This document shows positions 17,511 through 25,980 of a stretch of 64,000 nucleotides of DNA, piece by piece. Under the pieces are notes generated by a model, which saw nothing but the letters and a program-made list of their open reading frames with translations, did not search any database and was not told the DNA's origin. A program made the position numbers and the translations under genes. Position 1 is the first letter of the stretch; the number at the start of each line of letters is the position of its first letter. The DNA comes from Gemmobacter lutimaris (GTDB taxonomy: Bacteria; Pseudomonadota; Alphaproteobacteria; Rhodobacterales; Rhodobacteraceae): the NCBI RefSeq assembly GCF_003570715.1, contig NZ_QXXQ01000004.1, positions 1-64,000 of the forward strand, written 5' to 3'.

Positions 17511-18428
17511 TCACCACGCCAGAAGTTCCTCCGCCGCTCGGCCCGAGACCTCTTGCAGCAGCCACTCGCGGAAGGCGACGAGCGGGGGATAGTTCTCTCC
17601 GATCCCCGGCCAGACGAGGTAGTAGCTGCCGACACTGGGTACCGGCCCGCCCCAGGCTTCAACCAGGCGACCATCGGCCAGTTCGGCCTTGGCCAGAAAC
17701 TCGGGCAGCAGGGCCACGCCCATGCCGTAGATGGCCGACTGGATCATCGGGGCGAACTGGTCGAACAGCATCCCCAGCGGGATAGAGGCAGATACGCCGT
17801 GGAACGAGAACCAACTGGCCCAGGCATTCGGCCGGGTTTCCAGTTGCAAGAGCGGCAGGCCGATCAGGTCGCGCGGGCTGTCGATGGGGTGGCTTGCCAG
17901 AAAGCCCGGCGCGGCGCAGGCGATCATCCTTTCGTCGAAGAGTTTCGCAAAACCCGCCTCGGGCCATGTGCGATCCCCGAAATGGATGGCGGCGTCAAAG
18001 CCCTCTTCCGCGAAATCGAAGGGCCGCAGCCGGGTGCCAAGGTTGATCGTCACCCCCGGATGGGCGGCCAGAAAGCGCGGCAGCCGCGGCGCCAGCCAGC
18101 GCGTGCCGAACGTGGGCAGGATCGACAGCGCCAGCGTGCCGCCTCCGGTGGTCGATCGCACCCGCATCGAGGCGCGGCTGATCAGGTCCATCGCCTTTGC
18201 CACGTCGCGCGCATAGGCCAGCGCATTTTCGGTGGGCACCAGTCGCCGCCCCTCGCGCCGGAACAGTTGCACGCCAAGCTGTGCCTCAAGGTTCTGCACC
18301 AGCCGGCTGACCGCGCCCTGTGTCAGTGCAAGGTCATTGGCGGCGGCAAGGGTCGATCCGGTGCGGATGACAGATTCGAAGGCCATCAGAAGCGAGATCG
18401 AGGGTAAAAGGCGGCGAGGAGTGGCCAT
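17511..18428 (-). CDS. LysR-family regulator, probable activator of glutaryl-CoA dehydrogenase (GcdR-like)
   Basis: The 305-residue LysR protein (start MATPRR at 18428) has an N-terminal winged HTH (SISLLMAFESVIRTGSTLAAA through LTQGAVSRLVQNLEAQLGVQLF) and a GcvA-like effector domain beginning GTLALSILPTFGTRWLAPRL. It diverges from gcdH by 100 bp with an ATAACG-N9-CGTTAT inverted repeat between them. Divergent LysR-gcdH pairs are the rule in proteobacteria, and glutarate or glutaryl-CoA is the likely effector. That effector is inferred. Confidence 0.87.
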   Translation of the reverse strand: MATPRRLLPSISLLMAFESVIRTGSTLAAANDLALTQGAVSRLVQNLEAQLGVQLFRREGRRLVPTENALAYARDVAKAMDLISRASMRVRSTTGGGTLALSILPTFGTRWLAPRLPRFLAAHPGVTINLGTRLRPFDFAEEGFDAAIHFGDRTWPEAGFAKLFDERMIACAAPGFLASHPIDSPRDLIGLPLLQLETRPNAWASWFSFHGVSASIPLGMLFDQFAPMIQSAIYGMGVALLPEFLAKAELADGRLVEAWGGPVPSVGSYYLVWPGIGENYPPLVAFREWLLQEVSGRAAEELLAW

Positions 18429-18448
18429 GTATGCTTTCCATGCATAGG

Positions 18449-18469
18449 ATAACGTCAATCTATCGTTAT
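18449..18469. promoter_or_regulatory. LysR-type inverted repeat in the gcdH divergent promoter
   Basis: ATAACG (18449-18454) and CGTTAT (18464-18469) form a 6-9-6 inverted repeat, 20 bp upstream of the regulator start and about 60 bp from the gcdH start. The geometry fits a LysR recognition site that could serve autoregulation and activation. Confidence 0.55.
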
Positions 18470-18528
18470 TCTGTCGATGAACAATCCCTTATAGACATAT
18501 CCAACCGCTTCACCCGAAAGGCAAAGAC

Positions 18529-19737
18529 ATGGCCCTGAAACCGAAAGACGCCCCCGACCTCGGCCGCTTCGACTGGGAAGATGCTTTCCGTCTGGAAGAC
18601 CAGCTGACCGAAGACGAGCGCATGCTGCGCGATGCTGCCCGCGCCTATGCGCAGGACAAGCTGCAATCCCGTGTGATCAAGGCCTTCGCCGATGAAGAGA
18701 CCGATCCGGCCATCTTCCGCGAGATGGGCGAAATGGGTCTTCTGGGCGTGACCGTGCCGGAAGAATACGGCGGACTTGGCGCCTCTTACGTCTCTTACGG
18801 GCTGGTGGCGCGTGAAGTGGAGCGCGTCGATTCGGGCTACCGTTCGATGATGTCGGTGCAGTCGTCGCTGGTGATGTATCCGATCTACGCTTACGGCTCG
18901 GAAGAGCAGCGCATGAAATACCTGCCGAAGCTCGCCTCGGGCGAATATATCGGCTGCTTCGGTCTGACCGAACCCGATGCCGGTTCCGATCCGGCCGGCA
19001 TGAAGACCGTCGCCCGCAAGACCGCCAATGGCTATGTCCTGAACGGCGCGAAGATGTGGATCTCCAACGCGCCCATCGCCGATGTCTTTGTCGTCTGGGC
19101 GAAATCCGAGGCGCATGGCGGCAAGATCCGGGGTTTCGTGCTTGAGAAAGGCATGAAAGGTCTCTCGGCGCCGAAGATTGGTGGAAAGCTCTCCCTCCGC
19201 GCTTCGGTGACCGGCGAGATCGTGATGAAGGATGTCGAAGTCGGCGAAGATGCGCTGCTGCCGGGCGTCGAGGGGCTGAAAGGGCCGTTCGGCTGTCTGA
19301 ACCGCGCCCGCTATGGCATCTCGTGGGGCGTCTTGGGCGCGGCCGAGTTCTGCCTGTCGGCGGCCCGCCAGTATGGCCTTGACCGCAAGCAGTTCAACAA
19401 GCCCATCGCCGGCACGCAGCTTTACCAGCTGAAACTGGCGAACATGCTGACCGAGATCAGCCTTGGCCTGCAAGCCTCGCTGCGTGTCGGCCGTCTGCTG
19501 GACGAGGCCAATGCCGCGCCCGAGATGATTTCCATCGTCAAGCGCAACAACTGCGGCAAGGCGCTGGACATCGCCCGCTGGGCCCGCGACATGCACGGTG
19601 GCAACGGCATCCAGCAGGAATTCCAGGTCATCCGCCATATGGTGAACCTGGAAACGGTGAACACCTACGAAGGCACCCATGACGTGCATGCCCTGATCCT
19701 GGGTCGCGCTATCACCGGCCTGCAAGCGTTCTTCTGA
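18529..19737 (+). CDS. gcdH: Glutaryl-CoA dehydrogenase
   Basis: The 402-residue acyl-CoA dehydrogenase converts glutaryl-CoA to crotonyl-CoA and CO2 with electrons to ETF. Diagnostic features are the N-terminal [36 protein letters not shown] near residue 145, the substrate-carboxylate Arg region in [20 protein letters not shown] near 100 and the catalytic Glu in [20 protein letters not shown] near 380. It heads a run of co-directional genes for lysine catabolism, whose end product is glutaryl-CoA. Confidence 0.95.
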   Translation: MALKPKDAPDLGRFDWEDAFRLEDQLTEDERMLRDAARAYAQDKLQSRVIKAFADEETDPAIFREMGEMGLLGVTVPEEYGGLGASYVSYGLVAREVERVDSGYRSMMSVQSSLVMYPIYAYGSEEQRMKYLPKLASGEYIGCFGLTEPDAGSDPAGMKTVARKTANGYVLNGAKMWISNAPIADVFVVWAKSEAHGGKIRGFVLEKGMKGLSAPKIGGKLSLRASVTGEIVMKDVEVGEDALLPGVEGLKGPFGCLNRARYGISWGVLGAAEFCLSAARQYGLDRKQFNKPIAGTQLYQLKLANMLTEISLGLQASLRVGRLLDEANAAPEMISIVKRNNCGKALDIARWARDMHGGNGIQQEFQVIRHMVNLETVNTYEGTHDVHALILGRAITGLQAFF

Positions 19738-19743
19738 GACGAC

Positions 19744-19780
19744 GTCGGGGCGCGCGCCGATCCGCGGCGCGCGCCCCGAC
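19744..19780. terminator. Perfect 16-bp GC-rich hairpin after gcdH
   Basis: The 16 bases at 19744-19759 are the exact reverse complement of 19765-19780, with a five-base loop. It lies 7 bp past the gcdH stop and 25 bp before the next start. No T-run follows, so it may act as an intrinsic terminator of weak type, an RNase barrier, or a bidirectional structure that uncouples gcdH from the downstream genes. Confidence 0.6.
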
Positions 19781-19804
19781 CAATGATCAACAACAGGGGC
19801 CGGC

Positions 19805-21988
19805 ATGGATCGCGCCGATATCGTTCACGACAATTTCCTGCGCCGCATCGCGTCGCGGGACTTTCCGCATGGCCGCGCTCCTTCGGGGGCGCTTTCGGCG
19901 TTTCAGGCGGTGGAGATTTACCGCGCCGCCTGTCTCAGCCGTGCGCTGGACCGGCAAAGCCGGGTGATGCAGCGGGCCGGGCAGGGGTTCTATACCATCG
20001 GATCATCGGGGCATGAGGGGCTGGCGGCGGTGGCTGCCGCGCTGCGCCCGACCGACATGGCCTTCCTGCATTACCGCGATGCCGCTTTCCAGATCGGTCG
20101 CAGCGCGCAGGTGCCGGGGCAAAGCATTGCATGGGACATGCTGTTGTCCTTCGCGGCCTCCAGCGAAGACCCGATTTCCGGCGGGCGGCACAAGGTGCTG
20201 GGGTCTAAGGCGCTGAGCATTCCGCCGCAGACATCGACCATCGCCTCGCATCTGCCCAAGGCCGTGGGCGCGGCCTATGCAATCGGTGCGGCACGGCGGC
20301 ACCGGCCCGAGCACGCCGAACTGCCCGAAGATGCCATCGTCTATTGCAGCTTCGGCGATGCCTCGGCCAACCATTCCACCGCGCAGGGCGCTTTCAACAC
20401 CGCGCAATGGACCTCGTATCAGTCGATCCCGCTGCCACTGCTGTTTGCCTGCGAGGACAACGGTATCGGCATTTCCACCAAGACGCCGAAAGGCTGGATC
20501 GGGGCGAGCTTCCAGAACCGGCCCGGCCTGAAGTATTTCGCCTGTGACGGGCTCGATATCTTTGACACTTTCGCCACGGCGCAGGAGGCGGCGCATTATG
20601 TGCGGACCCGGCGCAAGCCCGCCTTCCTGCATATCCGCACCATCCGTCTTTACGGCCATGCCGGGGCCGACATGCCCACGACCTACATGCCGCGCGAGGA
20701 GGTGGAGGCCGAAGAGGCGCAGGACCCGCTGCTGCATATGGTGCGCGGGCTGGACCAGATGGGCGCGATGACGGCCGAGGCTGCCTTGCAGGTCTATAAC
20801 GACACCAACGCCCGAGTGGCCCGCATCGCCGCCGAGGCAGTGACCCGCCCGCGCCTGCGCGATGCGGCGGGCGTCATGGCCTCGCTGATCCCGCCGAAGC
20901 GCGATTGCGCGCCGACCAACGGCCCCGCGTCCGAGGCGCGCGCGGCGGCCTTCGGTAGCGACATGAAGCAGATGGCCGAGCCGCAGATCATGTCGCGACT
21001 CATCAACTGGGCGCTGACCGACCTGATGCTGGCGCATCGGGAAATCGTGATGATGGGCGAGGATGTCGGCCGTAAGGGTGGCGTCTATGGCGTGACGCAG
21101 AAGCTGCAACAGCGTTTCGGCCCGGACCGGATGATCGACACGCTGCTGGATGAACAAAGCATTCTGGGCCTTGCCATCGGCATGGCGCAGAACGGCTTCA
21201 TTCCCATGCCGGAAATCCAGTTCCTCGCCTATCTGCACAATGCCGAGGATCAGTTGCGCGGCGAGGCGGCGACGCTGCCCTTCTTCTCGAACGGCCAATA
21301 TACCAACCCGATGGTGCTGCGCATCGCGGGGCTGGGCTATCAGAAGGGCTTTGGCGGGCATTTCCACAACGACAACTCCTTCGCCGTGCTGCGTGACATT
21401 CCGGGGCTGATCCTTGCCTGTCCGTCGAACGGCGCCGATGCCGCGCGGATGCTGCGCGAATGCGTGCGGCTGGCACGCGAGGAACAGCGGCTGGTGGTGT
21501 TTCTGGAACCCATCGCGCTCTATCCGATGCGCGATCTGCATGGCGACAAGGATGGCGGCTGGATGTGCCACTATCCCGACCCGTCCGAGATCATCCCCTT
21601 CGGGCAGGTGGGCACGCATGGCGCGGGCGAGGATCTGGCCATCGTCACCTTCGGGAACGGGGTTTACCTTTCCCGTCAGGCCGAACCCGTGCTGGCGGCG
21701 GCCGGGATCAAGACCCGGATCGTGGACACGCGCTGGCTGTCGCCGCTGCCGAAAGAGGCGCTGACCGAGGCCGTGAAGGGCGCGAAACGCATCCTGATCG
21801 TCGATGAGACCCGTCACACCGGCGGTTTTGCCGAAGCCCTGATGGCGCATTTCCACGAGGCTTGCCCCGGCACGCCGCTTTCGCGTCTGACCGCCGAGGA
21901 CAGTTTCATCGCTACCGGCCCGGCCTATGCGGCCACCATGCCCTCCACCGCGCAGGTCGTGGCGGCGGCGCAGGAGATGATGAAATGA
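19805..21988 (+). CDS. Fused E1 alpha-beta subunit of a TPP-dependent 2-oxoacid dehydrogenase
   Basis: The 727-residue protein joins an E1-alpha-like half (about 1-340) to an E1-beta transketolase half (about 395-727). The TPP/Mg motif is visible as YCSFGDASANHSTAQGAFN near residue 180 and CEDNGIGIST near 215. The beta half has VMMGEDVGRKGGVYGVTQKL near 415, GRKGGV and LDEQSILGLAIGMAQNG near 450, and the C-terminal TRHTGGFAEAL. Single-chain fusions of this type are usually annotated as branched-chain 2-oxoacid dehydrogenase E1. Location between gcdH and the aminoadipate genes suggests 2-oxoadipate as substrate, yielding glutaryl-CoA. No E2 or E3 gene is adjacent. Function is inference; the family call is firm. 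Confidence 0.85.
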   Translation: MDRADIVHDNFLRRIASRDFPHGRAPSGALSAFQAVEIYRAACLSRALDRQSRVMQRAGQGFYTIGSSGHEGLAAVAAALRPTDMAFLHYRDAAFQIGRSAQVPGQSIAWDMLLSFAASSEDPISGGRHKVLGSKALSIPPQTSTIASHLPKAVGAAYAIGAARRHRPEHAELPEDAIVYCSFGDASANHSTAQGAFNTAQWTSYQSIPLPLLFACEDNGIGISTKTPKGWIGASFQNRPGLKYFACDGLDIFDTFATAQEAAHYVRTRRKPAFLHIRTIRLYGHAGADMPTTYMPREEVEAEEAQDPLLHMVRGLDQMGAMTAEAALQVYNDTNARVARIAAEAVTRPRLRDAAGVMASLIPPKRDCAPTNGPASEARAAAFGSDMKQMAEPQIMSRLINWALTDLMLAHREIVMMGEDVGRKGGVYGVTQKLQQRFGPDRMIDTLLDEQSILGLAIGMAQNGFIPMPEIQFLAYLHNAEDQLRGEAATLPFFSNGQYTNPMVLRIAGLGYQKGFGGHFHNDNSFAVLRDIPGLILACPSNGADAARMLRECVRLAREEQRLVVFLEPIALYPMRDLHGDKDGGWMCHYPDPSEIIPFGQVGTHGAGEDLAIVTFGNGVYLSRQAEPVLAAAGIKTRIVDTRWLSPLPKEALTEAVKGAKRILIVDETRHTGGFAEALMAHFHEACPGTPLSRLTAEDSFIATGPAYAATMPSTAQVVAAAQEMMK

Positions 21989-23016
21989 AAACCGCGGTCG
22001 TGATCTGCCCCGGCAGGGGCACGTATACCAAGACTGAACTGGGCGTGCTGGGTCGGCATTTCCACGACAAGGCGCTGCTGGCGAATTTCGACGCCCGCCG
22101 CGCTGCGCTGGGGCAGGAAACCTTGTCGGCGCTGGATGGCGCTGCCAGCTATTCGGTGGCGAAGCACACGCGGGGCGACAATGCCAGCGCGCTGATCTAT
22201 GCCGCGACGCTGGCCGATTTTCGCGCGATTGAAGGCGTAGAGGTGGTCGCCGTCACCGGCAACTCGATGGGCTGGTATTCGGCGCTGGCCTGCGGTGGCG
22301 CGCTGACGACAGAAGGCGGGTTCGAGGTGGTCAACACCATGGGCACGCTGATGCAGGAACGGCTGATCGGTGGCCAGATCATCTATCCCTTCATGGGCGA
22401 GGACTGGCTGCCCGACCCGACCCGCAAAGCCGAGATCATGGCCATCGTCGCAGGTATCGGCGCCCGCCCGGATCATGTTCTTGGCCTGTCGATCGACCTT
22501 GGCGGCATGCTGGTGCTGGCGGGGAACGAGGCCGGGCTGAAGGCGTTCGAGGGCGCCGTGCCGCCGGTGCAGGGCCGCTTTCCGATGCGGCTCGCCAATC
22601 ACGCGGGCTTCCATACCGCCATGCAGGCCCCGGTGGCCGAGGCGGGGCGCGCGCGTCTGGCGCCGGGCCTGTTCGGGCAACCGACGATCCCGATGATCGA
22701 CGGGCGCGGCCATATCTGGTGGCCCGGTGCCTGCGATCTGCATGCGCTCTGGGATTACACGCTGGGGCATCAGGTGGTGGAGCCCTACGACTTCACCCGT
22801 GCCATTACCCATGCGGCGCGCGAATTCGCGCCCGACCTCTTCATCGTCACCGGCCCCGGCACCACATTGGGCGGGGCGGTGGCGCAATCGCTCATCCTCG
22901 CCGACTGGCGCGGGATGCGCAGCAAATCCGATTTCCAATCGCGGCAATCCGCCGATCCCCTTCTGGTTTCCATGGGGATGGAGGATCAACGCCGTCAGGT
23001 CACCAAGGGAGACTGA
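21985..23016 (+). CDS. FabD-like acyltransferase with altered acyl-binding site
   Basis: The 343-residue protein has the alpha/beta acyltransferase fold of malonyl-CoA:ACP transacylases: N-terminal VVICPGRGTYTKTELG (PGQGSQ in FabD), nucleophile elbow VTGNSMGWYSALACGG near residue 90 and the catalytic His in NHAGFHTAMQAPV near 206. Aligning without gaps from the nucleophile Ser to LMQE, the malonate-binding Arg of E. coli FabD (Arg117) is a Met here, and the later Gln (NPVQW) is replaced by Asp in VEPYDF. It therefore probably does not use malonyl-CoA. The start overlaps the E1 stop (ATGA), implying coupled translation and a shared reaction. A general fatty-acid synthesis role is unlikely. Confidence 0.8.
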   Translation: MKTAVVICPGRGTYTKTELGVLGRHFHDKALLANFDARRAALGQETLSALDGAASYSVAKHTRGDNASALIYAATLADFRAIEGVEVVAVTGNSMGWYSALACGGALTTEGGFEVVNTMGTLMQERLIGGQIIYPFMGEDWLPDPTRKAEIMAIVAGIGARPDHVLGLSIDLGGMLVLAGNEAGLKAFEGAVPPVQGRFPMRLANHAGFHTAMQAPVAEAGRARLAPGLFGQPTIPMIDGRGHIWWPGACDLHALWDYTLGHQVVEPYDFTRAITHAAREFAPDLFIVTGPGTTLGGAVAQSLILADWRGMRSKSDFQSRQSADPLLVSMGMEDQRRQVTKGD

Positions 23017-23017
23017 T

Positions 23018-24517
23018 ATGACCCATGCCGAAATCCTGAAGGCCAATGGCCTGAGCCAAGCCGAACTGACCGGCGGCACGCTGGCCGTGCGTTCGCCCAT
23101 CGACGGCGAGGTGGTGGCCCATGTCCACGAAACCGACGCGGGTGACATGCCCGCAATCATTGCCAAATCGCAGGAAGCCTTCCGTGCCTGGCGCACCGTT
23201 CCGGCCCCGCGCCGCGGCGAACTCGTCCGCCTCCTGGGCGAGGAACTGCGCGCCAGCAAAGAGGCGCTGGGCGCGCTGGTGACGCTGGAGGCGGGCAAGA
23301 TCACCTCCGAGGGTCTGGGCGAAGTGCAGGAGATGATCGACATTTGCGATTTCGCCGTCGGCCTGTCGCGGCAGATCTATGGCCTGACCATCGCCTCGGA
23401 ACGCCCCTCGCACCGGATGATGGAAACCTGGCACCCGATGGGGCCTTGCGGCATCATCTCGGCCTTCAACTTCCCCGTGGCCGTGTGGTCGTGGAACGCG
23501 GCGCTGGCGCTGGTCTGCGGCGATCCCGTGATCTGGAAACCGTCCGAGAAAACCCCGCTGACCGCCATGGCCAGCATGAAGATCATGGAACGCGCGCTGG
23601 CGCGGTTTGGCGATGCACCCGAGGGACTGGTGCAACTGGTGATCGGCGGCCCGGCGGTGGGCGAGGCGCTTGTTGCGTCGAAAGACGTGCCGATCCTGTC
23701 GGCCACCGGCTCGACCCGCATGGGCAGCATCGTCGGCCCGAAAGTTGCCGCCCGCTGGGGGCGCCCAATCCTCGAACTTGGCGGCAACAATGCGATGATC
23801 GTGGCGCCTTCAGCGGATCTCGATATGGCGGTGCGCGCCATTGCCTTTTCGGCAGTCGGAACTGCGGGCCAGCGCTGCACGACGCTGCGCCGCCTGATCG
23901 CGCATAACTCGGTCCGTGCCGAACTGGTGGAGCGCCTGACCAAGGCCTATGCCAGCCTGCCCATCGGCGACCCGCGCCGCGCGACCACACTGATCGGCCC
24001 GCTGGTCGATCACGCCAGCCGCGACCGCATGCTGGCGCAGATCGAGAAGGCCCGCGCCGAGGGTGGCACCGTCCATGGCGGCCAGACCGTGACCGACGGC
24101 GTGCCGCAGGGCGGCGCCTATATCAGCCCTGCGCTGATCGAGATGCCGCAGCAGACCGACACCGTGCGCGAGGAAACCTTTGCCCCGATCCTCTATGTCA
24201 TGGGCTATGACACGCTGGACGAGGCGCTGGCGATCCAGAACGACGTGCCGCAGGGCCTGTCCTCCTGCATCTTCACGCTGAACATGCGCGAGGCGGAAAC
24301 CTTCCTGTCGGCCGCCGGCTCGGATTGCGGCATTGCCAATGTCAATATCGGCCCCTCGGGCGCAGAAATCGGCGGCGCCTTCGGCGGCGAAAAGGAAACC
24401 GGCGGCGGACGCGAAAGTGGCTCGGATGCCTGGAAGGGCTATATGCGGCGCCAGACCAATACCATCAACTACGGCGCCACCCTGCCGCTGGCGCAGGGCG
24501 TGAAGTTCGACTTCTGA
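23018..24517 (+). CDS. amaB: Alpha-aminoadipate semialdehyde dehydrogenase (ALDH7-type)
   Basis: The 499-residue aldehyde dehydrogenase belongs to the ALDH7/antiquitin group: TWHPMGPCGIISAFNFPVAVW split near residue 145, WKPSEKTPLTAMA near 175, ELGGNNAMIV near 255 with the general-base Glu, and the catalytic Cys in AGQRCTTLRRLIAHNS near 289. The C-terminal GPSGAEIGGAFGGEKETGGGRESGSD is characteristic of aminoadipate-semialdehyde dehydrogenases. It oxidises aminoadipate semialdehyde (in equilibrium with piperideine-6-carboxylate) to 2-aminoadipate in lysine catabolism. AAGGGAG precedes the ATG, which is one base after the upstream stop. Confidence 0.9.
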   Translation: MTHAEILKANGLSQAELTGGTLAVRSPIDGEVVAHVHETDAGDMPAIIAKSQEAFRAWRTVPAPRRGELVRLLGEELRASKEALGALVTLEAGKITSEGLGEVQEMIDICDFAVGLSRQIYGLTIASERPSHRMMETWHPMGPCGIISAFNFPVAVWSWNAALALVCGDPVIWKPSEKTPLTAMASMKIMERALARFGDAPEGLVQLVIGGPAVGEALVASKDVPILSATGSTRMGSIVGPKVAARWGRPILELGGNNAMIVAPSADLDMAVRAIAFSAVGTAGQRCTTLRRLIAHNSVRAELVERLTKAYASLPIGDPRRATTLIGPLVDHASRDRMLAQIEKARAEGGTVHGGQTVTDGVPQGGAYISPALIEMPQQTDTVREETFAPILYVMGYDTLDEALAIQNDVPQGLSSCIFTLNMREAETFLSAAGSDCGIANVNIGPSGAEIGGAFGGEKETGGGRESGSDAWKGYMRRQTNTINYGATLPLAQGVKFDF

Positions 24518-24523
24518 TCACTT

Positions 24524-24554
24524 CGGGCGGGCTGTCATTTCGACGGCCCGCCCG
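24524..24554 (+). terminator. Long hairpin after amaB
   Basis: CGGGCGGGC (24524-24532) pairs with GCCCGCCCG (24546-24554), extended inward by TGTC/GACG around an ATTTC loop, giving about 13 bp. There is no T-run. It lies between the aldehyde dehydrogenase and the saccharopine dehydrogenase genes. Confidence 0.55.
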
Positions 24555-24673
24555 GCATTCTGCCGAAGAAACGCTTCACTTTGGGCGCTATGCCGGGCGC
24601 ATTCGGCACTCCCCTCGGTCATTCTGCCAAATATGCGCCTCCGCAAAGGCGGGGCAGGAACGAGGGAAATACA

Positions 24674-25753
24674 ATGTCTTTCAACAAGATCGCTGTTCTG
24701 GGGCTTGGCAAGGTCGGCCATCTGGCGGCCGAGCTGCTGGTGGAAAGCGGCTTCACCGTCACTGGCATCGACGCCCGCGAAACCCGCGCGCCCTTCGCCA
24801 CGAAAACCGTGGACCTGTCGGACACCGCTGCGCTGAAAGCCGCGCTGGAAGGGCAGGAGGCGGTGCTGTCCTGCCTGCCTTACCACCTGAACATCGGCGT
24901 CTCGACCGTCGCGCATGGGCTGGGTCTGCATTACTTCGACCTGACCGAGGATGTGCCGACGACGAAACACATCCGCGAACTCGCCAAGACCTCCAAGGGT
25001 CTGATGGCGCCGCAATGTGGCCTTGCGCCGGGCTTCGTCGGGATCGTGGCCGCCGATCTGGCGAACCAGTTCGACAGCGTGCGTTCCATCAAGCTGCGTG
25101 TCGGCGCGCTGCCGCAGAACCCGACGGGCCTGTTGGGCTATGCCTTCAACTGGTCGCCCGAAGGCGTGGTGAATGAATACCTCAATGATTGCGAGGTGAT
25201 CGAGGAAGGCGTGCTGAAAACCGTCTCGGCGATGGAATGGACGGAAGCCATCTATATCGACGGGATGCAGCTTGAAGCCTTCACCACCTCGGGCGGCCTT
25301 GGCACCATGTGCGAGACCTATCTCGGCAAGATCGAGAACCTTGATTACAAGACCATGCGCTATCCCGGCCATGTGCAGTTGATGAACTTTTTCTTCCATG
25401 AACTGCTGATGCGCGAGAACCGGGCCGAGGCGGGCCGCATCCTGACCAATGCGAAACCGCCGGTGGACGAGGATGTGGTCTATGTCCACGTCGCGGCCGA
25501 GGGTCGGGTGGATGGCCAGATGCGGCGCAAGGAATTCGTGCGCAGCTACTATCCGGTCGAGATCGGCGGCAAGTCCCGCACCGCGATCGCCTGGACCACC
25601 TCGGCCTCGGTGGTGGCGGTGATCGAGATGGTGCGCGGCGGCGCCCTGCCGCAACAAGGCTTCCTGAAGCAGGAGGACATTCCGCTGAAACCCTATCTGG
25701 ACACCCGGACCGGCCATTACTACCAGATCGGCCACCGCGCCCGTCACGCCTGA
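24674..25753 (+). CDS. Saccharopine dehydrogenase, glutamate-forming (Lys9-like)
   Basis: The 359-residue protein begins with a Rossmann motif (KIAVLGLGKVGHLAAELLVESG) and continues with LSCLPYHLNIGVSTVAHGLGLHYFDLTED and the APQCGLAPGFVGIVAADL block typical of Lys9-type saccharopine reductases. It would oxidise saccharopine to glutamate and aminoadipate semialdehyde, feeding the ALDH7 gene upstream. A Lys1-type lysine-ketoglutarate reductase is not in the window. GAGGGAAA precedes the ATG. The 156-bp gap with a hairpin before it suggests its own expression level. Confidence 0.88.
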   Translation: MSFNKIAVLGLGKVGHLAAELLVESGFTVTGIDARETRAPFATKTVDLSDTAALKAALEGQEAVLSCLPYHLNIGVSTVAHGLGLHYFDLTEDVPTTKHIRELAKTSKGLMAPQCGLAPGFVGIVAADLANQFDSVRSIKLRVGALPQNPTGLLGYAFNWSPEGVVNEYLNDCEVIEEGVLKTVSAMEWTEAIYIDGMQLEAFTTSGGLGTMCETYLGKIENLDYKTMRYPGHVQLMNFFFHELLMRENRAEAGRILTNAKPPVDEDVVYVHVAAEGRVDGQMRRKEFVRSYYPVEIGGKSRTAIAWTTSASVVAVIEMVRGGALPQQGFLKQEDIPLKPYLDTRTGHYYQIGHRARHA

Positions 25754-25770
25754 GACGCCAGTCAGGCGGA

Positions 25771-25807
25771 GCGCGGCCCTGCGGGGCCGCGCAAGCCTTT
25801 TCATTTT
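25771..25807 (+). terminator. Terminator after the saccharopine dehydrogenase gene
   Basis: GCGCGGCCC-TGCG-GGGCCGCGC is a perfect 9-bp stem with a tetraloop, followed by AAGCCTTTTCATTTT. It ends the lysine cluster. Confidence 0.75.
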
Positions 25808-25834
25808 CCGGCTGCGCCGGGATGCCTCCGGCGG

Positions 25835-25882
25835 GAGTATTTTTGCAAGAAGCAAAGGGCCTTGCTTCTTGTCCAAATACTC
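25835..25882. repeat. Palindromic intergenic repeat, copy A
   Basis: Outer arms GAGTATTT (25835-25842) and AAATACTC (25875-25882) enclose GCAAGAAGCAAAGG and CCTTGCTTCTTG, an almost complete palindrome. The left flank contains GATGCCTCCGGCGG. Related copies lie at 34805-34882 and 48971-49019, with a half copy near 58790. It separates the lysine cluster from coaBC and could act as a bidirectional terminator. Confidence 0.85.
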
Positions 25883-25980
25883 ATGCGACATTGCCGTTCC
25901 GATTTCGGCCGTGCAGAGGCGCCCGGTTGAGTTTCCGGGTTTTGCCCCCTACACCTTCGGTAACGGGTTGGAGAGGCGCG

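Noticed and set aside
20003-21856. A 617-codon minus-strand open frame opposite the fused E1 gene
   Set aside because: No recognisable domain and fully antisense to TPP-enzyme motifs.
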